DNA from: CAZSAT01 sp964604675
GTDB lineage: Bacteria > Myxococcota_A > UBA796 > CAJQPC01
Direction: 5' to 3'
Length of the DNA: 64,000 nucleotides
NCBI GenBank assembly: GCA_964604675.1
Contig: CAZSAT010000004.1
Span: 1-64,000, forward strand
Made by a program: the position numbers and the translations under genes. Shown piece after piece: positions 16,100 through 24,416 of the stretch. The first letter of the stretch is position 1. Every line of letters begins with the position of its first letter. The notes under the pieces were generated by a model. The model did no database searches. It was not told the DNA's origin and saw only the letters and a list, made by a program, of their open reading frames with translations.

Positions 16100-16975
16100 A
16101 TGGACAAGTGCCCCTTCTGCCAGTCATCGGTCCAGGCCGACCTGCTCCGCTTCGGCGGATCCTGCCCGGCGTGCTTCAACGAGATCCCCGGCGAAGAAGC
16201 CGCCACCGATCCTGGCGTGGCGGCGGCCGGTGCCGCGCCAGCGGCTGAAGAAGCCCCGAGCTCGACCAGCTCCGGCCTGTTGTTCGCAACCCTCGGTCTC
16301 GCTGCTGTGCTCGGCGGTGTGGGCTTCTGGGCCTACTCGCAGAAGCAGGACGCCGCGCAGCTCGCGGCCGTGCAACAGGGTGTGGACGAGCTCTTCATCG
16401 TGCCCGCCGAGGACCTCGACGCCGAGCTGGCCGAGGCCGACCGCCTCGCCAACGAGGAGGCTGAAGCGGAGGAGCAGGCCCGCCTCGCCGCCGCCACGCG
16501 TCAGCGCCAGACCAGCTCGGGTGGGAGCGCGATCACGGCGCCATCGCGGCTGGATGCCCAGTCCGCCGGCTCGATCGCCACTGCGGAGAGCCCACGGCAG
16601 ACCTCGCTCATGCCGTCCACCACCAACCCCTTGGACGACGATCTGATCGTCGCGCCCACGTTGATCGGCGCCACGGTGGTGCTGACCGATCCGACCGAGA
16701 TCTACAACATGATCAAGGGCGTGATGGACAAGTACCTGCCGCGCATGAAGCGCTGCTACGAGCAGCAGCTGAAGCTCGACACGGGCTTGCAGGGGCGTTG
16801 GTGGCTGTCCTTCAAGGTGGGCACCTCCGGCCGGCCGCTCGGTGTCAGCATCACCGGCGAAGGGGTGAGCCATGCCGAGCTGGAGTCCTGCCTCGACAAG
16901 ACCGCCGGGGAGATGACGTTCCAGCGGATCGCAGCGCCCCAGGACATCCGGTACCCCTTGAACTTCTCGCGCTGA
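16100..16975 (+). CDS. zinc-ribbon, single-TM protein with AgmX/PglI C-terminal domain
   Basis: A 291-residue protein starting at ATG 16100 after an AGAGGA motif. C4-C7 and C22-C25 form a small zinc ribbon, a Gly/Ala-rich membrane segment lies at about residues 59-78, then comes a charged helix and linker. The C-terminal 100 residues are the AgmX/PglI-type domain ('IYNMIKGVMDKYLPRMKRCYEQQLKLDTGLQG', 'ELESCLDKTAGEMTFQ'), known from Myxococcus gliding-motility proteins and common in Myxococcota. With the N-terminus cytoplasmic, the C-terminal domain would be periplasmic, with two Cys likely disulfide-bonded. This is one of the best taxonomic markers in the window. Confidence 0.85.
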   Translation: MDKCPFCQSSVQADLLRFGGSCPACFNEIPGEEAATDPGVAAAGAAPAAEEAPSSTSSGLLFATLGLAAVLGGVGFWAYSQKQDAAQLAAVQQGVDELFIVPAEDLDAELAEADRLANEEAEAEEQARLAAATRQRQTSSGGSAITAPSRLDAQSAGSIATAESPRQTSLMPSTTNPLDDDLIVAPTLIGATVVLTDPTEIYNMIKGVMDKYLPRMKRCYEQQLKLDTGLQGRWWLSFKVGTSGRPLGVSITGEGVSHAELESCLDKTAGEMTFQRIAAPQDIRYPLNFSR

Positions 16976-17040
16976 GCGATTCTGTCGAGTTCGGGATGAG
17001 TGCCTTCCGAGGTATGTGCTTTCTCGGGACAATGCGGACG

Positions 17041-17063
17041 CTTACCTTGCCTCGGTAAGGAGG
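17041..17063 (+). promoter_or_regulatory. small hairpin overlapping the ribosome-binding site of the START-like gene
   Basis: CTTACC (17041-17046) and GGTAAG (17054-17059) pair around a 7-nt loop. The 3' arm overlaps the AAGGAGG ribosome-binding site that ends 4 nt before the ATG at 17068. Folding would partly mask the site. Only six pairs, so its effect is uncertain. Confidence 0.3.
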
Positions 17064-17067
17064 CTCC

Positions 17068-17574
17068 ATGCTCTTGTTCCTCGCGACGGCTCTCGCGGGC
17101 GATGACTTCGTCAGCACCGACTACTCCACGGCCGACCGGCAGGTCGCGTACGTCGGGCACCTCGCGGCGCCGCCCGAAGCCGTGTACGCGGCCCTCGTCG
17201 ACCACACCGGCATGCCGGCGTGGATGCCGAAGATCACGAAGGTGACCGTGGACGACACCGACGCCGACGCGCCGGGAGGCGTGGGCTGCACCCGGAGCTG
17301 CAGCTTCGGTGGCATGGCCATCGAGGAGACCGTGGTCTGGATGGAGGAGGGCGTGGGCTACGCCTACACCGTCGACGTCGGGCCGGTCTCCAACCACGTG
17401 GGCGTGGTGCAGATCGCCGACGATGGAAGCGGTGGTACGGACCTGACCTGGGACCAGTACTTCGACAAGAAGGGGCTCAAGGCCCGCATGATGGCCAAGA
17501 AGATGCCGAAGCTGCTGGACGAGGCCGTGCAGAACCTGGAGGCTCAGATCCTGGGTGAGGCGCCGGCCGCCTGA
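17068..17574 (+). CDS. exported SRPBCC (START-like) family protein
   Basis: A 168-residue protein. A very short N-terminal hydrophobic run (MLLFLATALAGDD) looks like an export signal, cleaved after about residue 11. The body has the SRPBCC pattern: 'HLAAPPEAVYAALVDHTGMPAWMPKITKVTV', a run of strands, and a final amphipathic helix 'MPKLLDEAVQNLEAQI'. These folds bind hydrophobic ligands. The start has AAGGAGG 4 nt upstream. Its 3' end lies 3 nt from the convergent GldG-like gene. Ligand unknown. Confidence 0.75.
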   Translation: MLLFLATALAGDDFVSTDYSTADRQVAYVGHLAAPPEAVYAALVDHTGMPAWMPKITKVTVDDTDADAPGGVGCTRSCSFGGMAIEETVVWMEEGVGYAYTVDVGPVSNHVGVVQIADDGSGGTDLTWDQYFDKKGLKARMMAKKMPKLLDEAVQNLEAQILGEAPAA

Positions 17575-17577
17575 CGC

Positions 17578-19050
17578 TCAGCGCCCCCGCCGGGCGGCCC
17601 ACACGCCGAGGCCGGCCAGCAGGGTGAAGAAGGGCATCAGCCCCAGCACCAGCCAGCGGAGCATCGCCTTGTCCTGGGCGGTCAGGGCGAGCTTCCGGAC
17701 CTTGGTGGGCTTGCCGATCACGCTGAGCCGGGCGTCGTCCCAGAGCATCCAGCGGAAGGCGTTCACCGCGAGGGTCGCGTTGCCTGGGCCTTCGGTGAGC
17801 AAGCCGTTGCTTGCCCAGTCCGAGTCGCCCATCAGGACCACTCGCGCGACGCGCTTGCCGGGCTCGACCGGACCGTTGGCGTCCGGCTGGAGCTGCAGGG
17901 CCATCGCCATCGTGGCAGGACCCTGTTCGTCGATCCCACTCTCGAACACGGCTGTCCCGCGGTACAGCTCGCCCCCGCGATCGATCCAGCCTTGCCGGCT
18001 GGTCTCGAGGAGCTTGCTCGCTCGGAGCCAGTCGGGAGCCGGCTCGGCGGTCTTCAGCGGCGCGACGTGGGCCAGGACCGAGACCAGGCTCTGGTCGGCG
18101 AGGTCGCTGGTGACGGCGTGGCTGCGGTAGCGAGGGACCGGCCGGTCCGGGAAGGGGAAGATCAGCTGCTTGTCCATCACGAGTCCGGACGGGACGCTCA
18201 CGCCCATTCGACCCAGCACGCTCGGCGTCGGGGTGCCCGGGTCGACCCAGACCATCAGGGGCTTTCCGGCGGCAAGGAAGGCGACCACCGCGTCTTCTTC
18301 CGGCTGCGTCAGCGCCGTGAGCGGACGCGCGATCAACAGGCCCGCGGCGTCGAGCGGGATGATGGGCGCCTCGTCACCCTCCCGGTCCCGGAACAGGTCG
18401 AGCGGCTCGAGCTGGTAGTTCTCCTGATCGAGCAGCATGGCGAGCTCGCTCAAGCCATCGGGTCCGGACTCCTCGGCGTCGCGCTCTCCGTGCCCGCGCA
18501 GGCTGTAGAGGATGCGCCGCTTGTCGCTCAAGAGCTGGCCGACCGAGCGGTTGAAGGCGGCCTCGCCCATGAACTCGAGCTTCCGGTCCGGGCCCTTTCC
18601 GACGCGGCGGAAGAGCTCCCGGTCCTTCAGGTCGACCCGCTTGTCACCGAGCTGCACGGTGAGGTGGCCGTAGTCGCGCACACCCAGTGCCTCGGCGGTC
18701 AGTCGCTCGCGATCGAAGTCGACGAAGCGGGTCTCCACGTAGGCGGAGTGGTAGTCCAGCTCGTCGAGCAGATCCTGGAGTGCCCGGTTCTTGAAGTAGG
18801 CGTCCTGCTTTCCGGCCTGGGCAGAGAAGGCCGTGACGCGCACCGGGGAGCCCCCGTCCGCGACCAGCTCGAGCTTCTTGATGGTGTCTGGCAACAGCCG
18901 GTTGGACGCATCGGCCGAGAGGTCCCAGCGCATGCGGTGCCGGTCGGCCACGCCGTAGAGCACCCCGACCAACAGCACGACGAGGGCGGTCAGCACCATG
19001 GCGTTGCCGCCGTGCGCGAGCCGCCGCTGGAGGGTCCTGCTCAGCGCCAT
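17578..19050 (-). CDS. GldG-like ABC transporter auxiliary protein
   Basis: A 490-residue protein with one membrane helix near each end (about 18-36 and 464-484) and a large extracytoplasmic domain of the 'ABC-type uncharacterised transport system' (GldG) family: 'RWDLSADASNRLLPDTIKKLELVADGGSPVRVTAFSAQ', 'RRILYSLRGHGERDA', 'LLIARPLTALTQPEEDAVVAFLAAGKPLMVWVDP', 'VVLMGDSDWASNGLL'. GldG works with GldA (ATPase) and GldF (permease) in Bacteroidetes gliding and is widespread in other phyla with unclear substrate. Its start overlaps the permease 3' end by 10 bp, so the three genes form an operon. Confidence 0.85.
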   Translation of the reverse strand: MALSRTLQRRLAHGGNAMVLTALVVLLVGVLYGVADRHRMRWDLSADASNRLLPDTIKKLELVADGGSPVRVTAFSAQAGKQDAYFKNRALQDLLDELDYHSAYVETRFVDFDRERLTAEALGVRDYGHLTVQLGDKRVDLKDRELFRRVGKGPDRKLEFMGEAAFNRSVGQLLSDKRRILYSLRGHGERDAEESGPDGLSELAMLLDQENYQLEPLDLFRDREGDEAPIIPLDAAGLLIARPLTALTQPEEDAVVAFLAAGKPLMVWVDPGTPTPSVLGRMGVSVPSGLVMDKQLIFPFPDRPVPRYRSHAVTSDLADQSLVSVLAHVAPLKTAEPAPDWLRASKLLETSRQGWIDRGGELYRGTAVFESGIDEQGPATMAMALQLQPDANGPVEPGKRVARVVLMGDSDWASNGLLTEGPGNATLAVNAFRWMLWDDARLSVIGKPTKVRKLALTAQDKAMLRWLVLGLMPFFTLLAGLGVWAARRGR

Positions 19051-19751
19051 CGCCGACTCTCCAGGGTGCGGAAGGTCAGGAACAGGAACACGAAGGTGAA
19101 GCAGGCGAACCAGAACAGGTCCGCGGTGTCGACGACACCCTTGGTGAAGCTCTGGAGGTGGGTGAGGAAGCCCAGCTGTTCCAGCGGCGCACGCCAGGCC
19201 TCGTCGACGTAGGTCGCGGCGTTGCCGATGAGCCAGAAGGGGAGGAGCAGCACGATGCCCCCCATGCCGGCGGCCACCTGGTCGTTGGTCAGGGAGCTGG
19301 CGAAGAGCCCCGTGGCGCAGAAGGCAGCGCAGCAGCAGGCCAGGCCCACGTAGCTCGTGAACACCACGCCCCAGTCCGGGTCGCCGTAGTAGGCGAGCAC
19401 CGCGGGGAAGAGCAGCGTGCCGGTGAGCATCAGGAGGCAGAGAACGAGGCTGGCGAGCCACTTGCCCACGATGAGGCTCGACAAGGGAAGCGGCGCGGTC
19501 ATCATCAGCTCGAAGGTGCCGCCGCGCTGCTCTTCCGCGAAGTGCCGCATGGTGAGCATGGGCAGCACGAAGATCATGGCGATGCTCAGGTTGCCGAGCA
19601 TGACGCGCAGGCTCGCTTCACCGGTGAGCGCGATGCCCATGTAGAAGAAGAGTCCGGCGAGGAACAGGAACACGCCGAGGAACGCGTAGGCCACCGGGCT
19701 CACGAAGTAGATCCGCAGCTCCTTCTTCAGGATGGTCCAGGCGCCGCTCAT
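19041..19751 (-). CDS. ABC-2-type permease, GldF-like
   Basis: A 236-residue protein with six predicted membrane helices and the typical opening 'MSGAWTILKKELRIYFVSPVAYAFLGVFLF', followed by 'MRHFAEEQRGGTFELMMTAPLPLSSLIVGKWLAS', a signature of the GldF/NosY class. The ATG at 19751 overlaps the ATPase stop as ATGA. It forms the membrane channel for the ATPase 19748-20659 and the GldG-like protein 17578-19050. The transported substrate is unknown; a link to motility is inferred from family names only. Confidence 0.88.
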   Translation of the reverse strand: MSGAWTILKKELRIYFVSPVAYAFLGVFLFLAGLFFYMGIALTGEASLRVMLGNLSIAMIFVLPMLTMRHFAEEQRGGTFELMMTAPLPLSSLIVGKWLASLVLCLLMLTGTLLFPAVLAYYGDPDWGVVFTSYVGLACCCAAFCATGLFASSLTNDQVAAGMGGIVLLLPFWLIGNAATYVDEAWRAPLEQLGFLTHLQSFTKGVVDTADLFWFACFTFVFLFLTFRTLESRRWR

Positions 19752-20659
19752 CCCTCCCGCTCCACGACGGCCAGGAAGGCCTCTTCCAGGGTGGGGACCA
19801 CACGGGTGAGGCCACGCACGGCCCACCCCCTGTCGTGGGCCAGGCTCGCGATGGCAGGGCGCGGGTCGGTCTTGGCCCTCACCACCAGGCCGCGCTCGGT
19901 GGGCTCGACGGTGGCCACCTCCGCCAGGCCGCCGATGGCCGTGGCGGCAGTCGCCGCGTCAGCGTCCACCTCGACCTCGTAGCGCACGCTGGCCGCGATC
20001 TGGCGCACCTCGTCCAGCGTGCCGGCCGCGACGACCTGTCCCTTGTAGATCATCACGACGCGGTCGCAGAGCGCCTCCACCTCGCGCAGGATGTGCGTGC
20101 TCAGCACCACCGTGCGCTCCCCAGCCAGCTCCCGCATCAGCTCCCGCACCTCGGCGGTCTGGGCGGGGTCGAGGCCCGACGTAGGCTCGTCGAGGATGAG
20201 CACGGGCGGGTCGTGCACGAGGGCCTGGGCCAACCCGACGCGCTGGCGGTAGCCCTTGGAGAGGCTGCCGAGGATGCGCTGCTCCCACCCCCGGAGGCCC
20301 ACGCGCTCCATCGCGTCACCGATGCGGCGGAAGCGCTCCTTGCTCGGCACGCCGCGGAGCTCTGCGACGAACGCGAGGTACTGCCCCACGCTGAGCTCGC
20401 GGTAGAGCGGCGGGGTCTCGGGCAGGTAGCCAACCCGCTTCTTGACCTCCATCGGTGCCTCGAACACGTCGAAGCCAGCCACCCGTGCGTCGCCTTCGGT
20501 GGCGGGCAGGAAGCCCGTCAGGATGCGCATGGTCGTGGTCTTCCCGGCGCCATTGGGGCCGATGAAACCGAGCACCTCGCCCTCGCCGACCTCGAAGCTC
20601 ACGTCGTCCACGGCCGTGAAGGGGCCGTAGCGCTTGGTGAGCCGGCGGACCTCGATCAT
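19748..20659 (-). CDS. ABC transporter ATP-binding protein, GldA-like
   Basis: A 303-residue protein. Walker A GPNGAGKT is at residues 34-41, the ABC signature LSKGYRQR at about 133-140 and Walker B VLILDEP at 153-159. The C-terminal 80 residues (for example 'YEVEVDADAATAATAIGGLAEVATVEPT') are the DUF4162-type extension usual in GldA/NatA-like ATPases. It powers the permease coupled downstream. It is divergent from the SurA-like gene, leaving an 87-bp control region at 20660-20746. Confidence 0.92.
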   Translation of the reverse strand: MIEVRRLTKRYGPFTAVDDVSFEVGEGEVLGFIGPNGAGKTTTMRILTGFLPATEGDARVAGFDVFEAPMEVKKRVGYLPETPPLYRELSVGQYLAFVAELRGVPSKERFRRIGDAMERVGLRGWEQRILGSLSKGYRQRVGLAQALVHDPPVLILDEPTSGLDPAQTAEVRELMRELAGERTVVLSTHILREVEALCDRVVMIYKGQVVAAGTLDEVRQIAASVRYEVEVDADAATAATAIGGLAEVATVEPTERGLVVRAKTDPRPAIASLAHDRGWAVRGLTRVVPTLEEAFLAVVEREG

Positions 20660-20746
20660 CGTCTCCCCGTCCGAACCACCGACCCTTAATGCCGCCCCCC
20701 CTTATGGCAACCTCTGCGGCGACCTTGAGGAGGATAGTGCTGAGGC

Positions 20747-21301
20747 ATGAAGTGGCGCCTCGCTGTCTCGTCCGTGCTCCTGGCTCTCGCCGTCCCGGCG
20801 CAGGCGGAGCTCGTGGACCGCATCGTGAGCGTGGTCGGCGACGACGTCGTGACGCTGACGGAGCTGGGGCGCGAGACCGAGCTCTCCGCTCGTGACGTGA
20901 GCCCTCTGCCGCCCTTCGAGGACCAGGAAGACGTGTTGGGCCTCTACGAGGACTACCGGGTGATCCTGGCGCAGCTCGCGGACGCGAGCTTCTACCGGCC
21001 CGAGCGGCGGGTGCTGGACGCGCGGCTCCAGTCCTTCCGGGACAGCTTCGTGCCCTCGAGCGAGTACCTCGCGTTCAAGGAGCGCTGGGGGGCGAGCGAG
21101 GCCACGTTGGAGACCCTCTTCTCGAACCGGCTGGTCGCCGAGGCCTACATCGCTCGTGAGGTCGGCTTGCGGGTGAAGCGTGGCGCGGGCGAGCCCGAGT
21201 CCCTGTGGCGTGAGCGCTACGAAGAGGCCTACCAGGCGTTCATCACCCCGCTCAGGGACGAGGTCGGGGTGCGCCGGATCGAGCAACGGGGGGAGCCGTG
21301 A
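20747..21301 (+). CDS. periplasmic SurA-N-like chaperone domain protein without PPIase domain
   Basis: A 184-residue protein with a signal peptide ending at AQA (about residue 20). The mature start LVDRIVSVVGDDVVTLTEL is the hallmark of SurA/PpiD-type chaperones. The rest is the helical SurA N-domain, with 'ERRVLDARLQSFRDSF' and a C-terminal helix 'SLWRERYEEAYQAFITPLRDEV'. No parvulin domain follows, so it is about half the length of SurA (about 430). It may hold unfolded outer-membrane proteins. Its stop overlaps the next start as GTGA. A separate PpiD-like protein is encoded at 32966-34426. Confidence 0.75.
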   Translation: MKWRLAVSSVLLALAVPAQAELVDRIVSVVGDDVVTLTELGRETELSARDVSPLPPFEDQEDVLGLYEDYRVILAQLADASFYRPERRVLDARLQSFRDSFVPSSEYLAFKERWGASEATLETLFSNRLVAEAYIAREVGLRVKRGAGEPESLWRERYEEAYQAFITPLRDEVGVRRIEQRGEP

Positions 21302-21717
21302 TCCGGCCTGCGGACGAAGCCGACCTGGACGCGATGGCCGCCCTGGAAGCTCGCGGCCTCCGGGGGGGCGGGTGGAGCGCGCCACAGCTCGGCGCCGAGC
21401 TCGCTCGTCCGGACGGTCGGTTGTTGGTGTCGACCGATGGAGCCTGTCTGTCGGGGCACGCCGTGGGCCGCGACCTGGCGGGCGAGTTCGAGGTGCTCAG
21501 CATCGTGGTGGCGCCCGAAGCGCGGCGGCGCGGGGTGGGCAGCGCTCTGTTGACCGCGCTCTTGTCCAGCTTCGGCGCGGGGCCGGCGTTCCTCGAGGTG
21601 CGCGCCTCCAACCTGGCCGCCCGCGCTCTCTACGCAGGGCATGGCTTCGTCGGAGTGGGGGTTCGCACCAGCTACTACCGGGATGGCGAAGACGCCGTGC
21701 TGATGAGGCGCTCGTGA
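21298..21717 (+). CDS. rimI: RimI-like GNAT N-acetyltransferase
   Basis: A 139-residue GNAT protein. The acetyl-CoA-binding loop RRRGVGSALL and the RimI-type C-terminal pattern 'AARALYAGHGFVGVGVRTSYYRDGEDAVLM' fit ribosomal-protein-alanine acetyltransferase, which acetylates the N-terminus of S18. It starts MIRPADEADLDAMAALE, as RimI does. The GTG start overlaps the upstream stop (GTGA), and its own stop overlaps the next start by one base (TGATG). Other GNAT targets remain possible. Confidence 0.82.
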   Translation: MIRPADEADLDAMAALEARGLRGGGWSAPQLGAELARPDGRLLVSTDGACLSGHAVGRDLAGEFEVLSIVVAPEARRRGVGSALLTALLSSFGAGPAFLEVRASNLAARALYAGHGFVGVGVRTSYYRDGEDAVLMRRS

Positions 21718-22916
21718 TGTGGCTCCTGTGGGCCTGGGCCATGGCTGCGACCTTCGAGGTCGTGCCGCCAGCGTTGTCCGGTGCGGCCCTGCTGGTGGAG
21801 CTTCGTGCCGACGAAGGGCTCGGCGAGCTCGAGCGGGTGCTCGGCGCCCTGGAGTCGCATGGCGTGCACGCCTCGATCGTGGTGCCTCTGGTGCTTGCGG
21901 AGGCGGAACCGGAACGGCTCCGCGCCGCCTCGGCCGCTGGTCACGAGCTCGTGCTCGGCTTCCAGGCGCCGCCGCCCGGGTCGAGTCCGACGGCGGTCTA
22001 CGAGGCCTGGCGGGTGGAAGGGAGGAAGCAGCTGCGGGCGTTTCGGCGCGCCACCCGGAGCCGTCCGCAGGCCATTGCGGTCGACAAGCTCACCCGTGCC
22101 GGTGAGTACGCGCTGTACGACCTGCGCGTCCGGGTCGTGCTGGTGGAAGACGTCGGACGCCCGCGTCGATCCCGTGGACCGGCGGGGCTGGAGGGCCTGG
22201 CGCTGGTCGTGCCCCACGGCGACGGCGCCGCTCGGGACGTCGACGCGGAGCTGCTCGACACCGTCGCTGCCGACCTGGCGGCCTCGGTCTCGGGCGGTGC
22301 CGCCATCCTTCGTCTGCCGCTCTCCCTGCCTCACCTGGATGCCGACGAGACGGCCCTGTTGGGCGTGTGGCTGGAGGACATCGTGGTGCCGGTCGGCGTG
22401 GACCTCCCTACGGCCAGCAAGCTTCCCTGGCGCGCGACCGCGCAGCTCACCGTCGAGGAGGCCGCCACCCGTGCGCGCCCCATCGACACCGACGAGCTCG
22501 CGTTGGCCGCCGCTGCCCTCCGTGGCGCTTCGGTGCTCCCTGCGGATCTGCCGGGGCAGCTCACGATCACCGAGGCATTCCTCGCGTTGACCCTGGTGCT
22601 GGCCGACGACACCCTGCCGGAGCGGGTGCTGCTCGGCCAGCTGGGGCCACCGCCCGCAGAAGCCAGCACCGCGATGCCCGCGGGCGGCTTCGTGACCGCG
22701 GACGCCGTGCGAGAAGCTGCGCGGGAGCTGGCTCCACACCTCCACTACGCGGTGCCGGGCCTGGTGGATGTGGGCGACCAGACACTCACGGCGTGCGAGT
22801 TCCTGGTGGCGATGGCGCAGGTGTTCGAGGGCGCGGCGTCGGCGTCGTTCGCGCCGGTGAGGTCGCCGGATCCCTTTGCCGAGGACCTCGGCTGGGGGCA
22901 CTCCACGGGTCGTTGA
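21717..22916 (+). CDS. exported protein with degenerate NodB (polysaccharide deacetylase)-like fold
   Basis: A 399-residue protein starting at ATG 21717, coupled to rimI by TGATG. A short signal-like start (MWLLWAWAMAATFEV) is followed by 'ELERVLGALESHGVHASIVVPLVLAEAEPERLRAASAAGHELVLGFQAPPP'. This parallels the NodB-domain sequence in which a search helix, 'ATFFV' strand and 'GHEI..H' motif occur. The metal-binding Asp-Asp pair and the second His are not visible, so deacetylase activity is doubtful. The C-terminal 130 residues are helical. Possibly a carbohydrate-binding pseudoenzyme; the family match is a low-certainty inference. Confidence 0.5.
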   Translation: MWLLWAWAMAATFEVVPPALSGAALLVELRADEGLGELERVLGALESHGVHASIVVPLVLAEAEPERLRAASAAGHELVLGFQAPPPGSSPTAVYEAWRVEGRKQLRAFRRATRSRPQAIAVDKLTRAGEYALYDLRVRVVLVEDVGRPRRSRGPAGLEGLALVVPHGDGAARDVDAELLDTVAADLAASVSGGAAILRLPLSLPHLDADETALLGVWLEDIVVPVGVDLPTASKLPWRATAQLTVEEAATRARPIDTDELALAAAALRGASVLPADLPGQLTITEAFLALTLVLADDTLPERVLLGQLGPPPAEASTAMPAGGFVTADAVREAARELAPHLHYAVPGLVDVGDQTLTACEFLVAMAQVFEGAASASFAPVRSPDPFAEDLGWGHSTGR

Positions 22917-22934
22917 ACAGGCTAAGGGAGCGCC

Positions 22935-24416
22935 ATGAAGACCTTCCGTAGCACACTGGTGCTCGCGCTCGTGGTGGCCTCCGTGTACGGGCTGGTCCGC
23001 TGGCTCGACCCTGCGCCTCCAGACGTCGCGCAGGAGGAGCTCACGCCGGAGCTCTTCTTCTTCGAGAAGCAGGATCTGGTTCGCTTCGAGGTGGCTCGGC
23101 CCGACGGTGTGGTGGTCGCGGCCCACGAGACCGACGACGGCTGGATCCTCGAGGGCAGCGGTCTGCGCGCCTCGAAGTCCATGGTGAACCGCGTCAAGCA
23201 CCAGCTCCACGACCTGGTGGCGCGCGCCAAGGTCATCGACGCACCCGAAGACCCTGCGCTGTACGGGCTCGGTGCCCAGGCGGTCCGCGTCAAGGTGGAG
23301 TTCAAGAACGGCTGGGTGCGGGAGTTCTTGGCGGGCGATCCCAACCCCTCGCAGGTCAGCTACTACATCCAACCGGTCCCGGGTGACCAGATCTTCGTCG
23401 TGAAGAAGTCGGCCGTCGACTACTACAGCTTCGACCTCGAGGACTTCCGCGAGCGCCGCTTCGCCAGCTTCGACTCCAAGGATGTCGACAGGCTCCAGGC
23501 GGAGCTCGAAGGGCGGGAGCTGCTCTCCTTCCAGCGTCTGGGCGAGCGGACCTGGGAGATGCTCTCCCCGGTGGAGATGGACGCCTCGCGCGACGAGATC
23601 CGCGGCCTGTTGGGGCGGGTCTCGGCCCTCAAGGCGATGGACTTCGTCGAGGATCTGGACGACCCCTCGCCCGAGGCCCTCGAGCCGTGGGGCCTCGATC
23701 AGCCTCGAGGACGCATCCACATCGCCTTCGGAAACCGCGATCCGCTGGTCTTGCTGGTGGGGGCTCCCATCTCCACGGATCCGGAGGAGAAGCTCGCCTA
23801 CATGACCCTCGAGGGCGAGTGGACCGTCTACCAGGCCAAGCACGATCTCCTGAACGACTACGCCGAGGACCCGGCGAGCTTCAGGAACCCTCGCTTCGTG
23901 AAGGTGCACCACGACGATGTCGTGCAGGTCGACGTGGCGCTCTCGGCCTCCGACTACGACGACACCGAGGGACAGGCCAGCATCAAGCGGGGCGTCGACG
24001 AGTGGCACTGGGCCGAGGACGGGCGGCCGGTCCCCGGGTCCACCCCGGAGCGGGTCGCCATCCGCATCACGGGGTTGAACGCGGAGGACTTCGTGCACGA
24101 CGCGCCGGCGTCCCTGGGGCCCTACGGACTGGACGCGCCACGCGCCCGGGCAGTGCTCCACACCGAGGACGGCGAGACCCGCGTGGTGCTCATCGGCGAC
24201 CGAGGACCGAGCCGGGAGCTCGAGGACCGCGTCGTCGAGCGCTACTACGCGATGATCGAGGGCGAGTCGCCCGTGTACCTGGTCGATCGGGGTGGCATCG
24301 ACGTGCTGGAAGACGTCATCCGGGAGCACAACCGGAAGGCCGACAAGGACGAGGAGATCGCCGAGCGCCACGAGGCCATGGAAGAGGCGCGCATCGTGGC
24401 TGGGGACGACGGATGA
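22935..24416 (+). CDS. DUF4340 domain protein (GldG-associated type)
   Basis: A 493-residue protein with one N-terminal membrane helix (about 5-22) and a large extracytoplasmic region made of at least two DUF4340-like repeats. These repeats have 'DLVRFEVARPDGVVVAAHETDDGWIL' and 'ALYGLGAQAVRVKVEF' in the first and 'PYGLDAPRARAVLHTEDGETRVVLIG' in the second. DUF4340 proteins usually sit next to gldA/gldF/gldG-like genes. Here the ABC genes are about 2.3 kb away on the other strand. The stop overlaps the start of the selenoprotein gene as ATGA, so the two are probably translated together. Confidence 0.85.
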   Translation: MKTFRSTLVLALVVASVYGLVRWLDPAPPDVAQEELTPELFFFEKQDLVRFEVARPDGVVVAAHETDDGWILEGSGLRASKSMVNRVKHQLHDLVARAKVIDAPEDPALYGLGAQAVRVKVEFKNGWVREFLAGDPNPSQVSYYIQPVPGDQIFVVKKSAVDYYSFDLEDFRERRFASFDSKDVDRLQAELEGRELLSFQRLGERTWEMLSPVEMDASRDEIRGLLGRVSALKAMDFVEDLDDPSPEALEPWGLDQPRGRIHIAFGNRDPLVLLVGAPISTDPEEKLAYMTLEGEWTVYQAKHDLLNDYAEDPASFRNPRFVKVHHDDVVQVDVALSASDYDDTEGQASIKRGVDEWHWAEDGRPVPGSTPERVAIRITGLNAEDFVHDAPASLGPYGLDAPRARAVLHTEDGETRVVLIGDRGPSRELEDRVVERYYAMIEGESPVYLVDRGGIDVLEDVIREHNRKADKDEEIAERHEAMEEARIVAGDDG

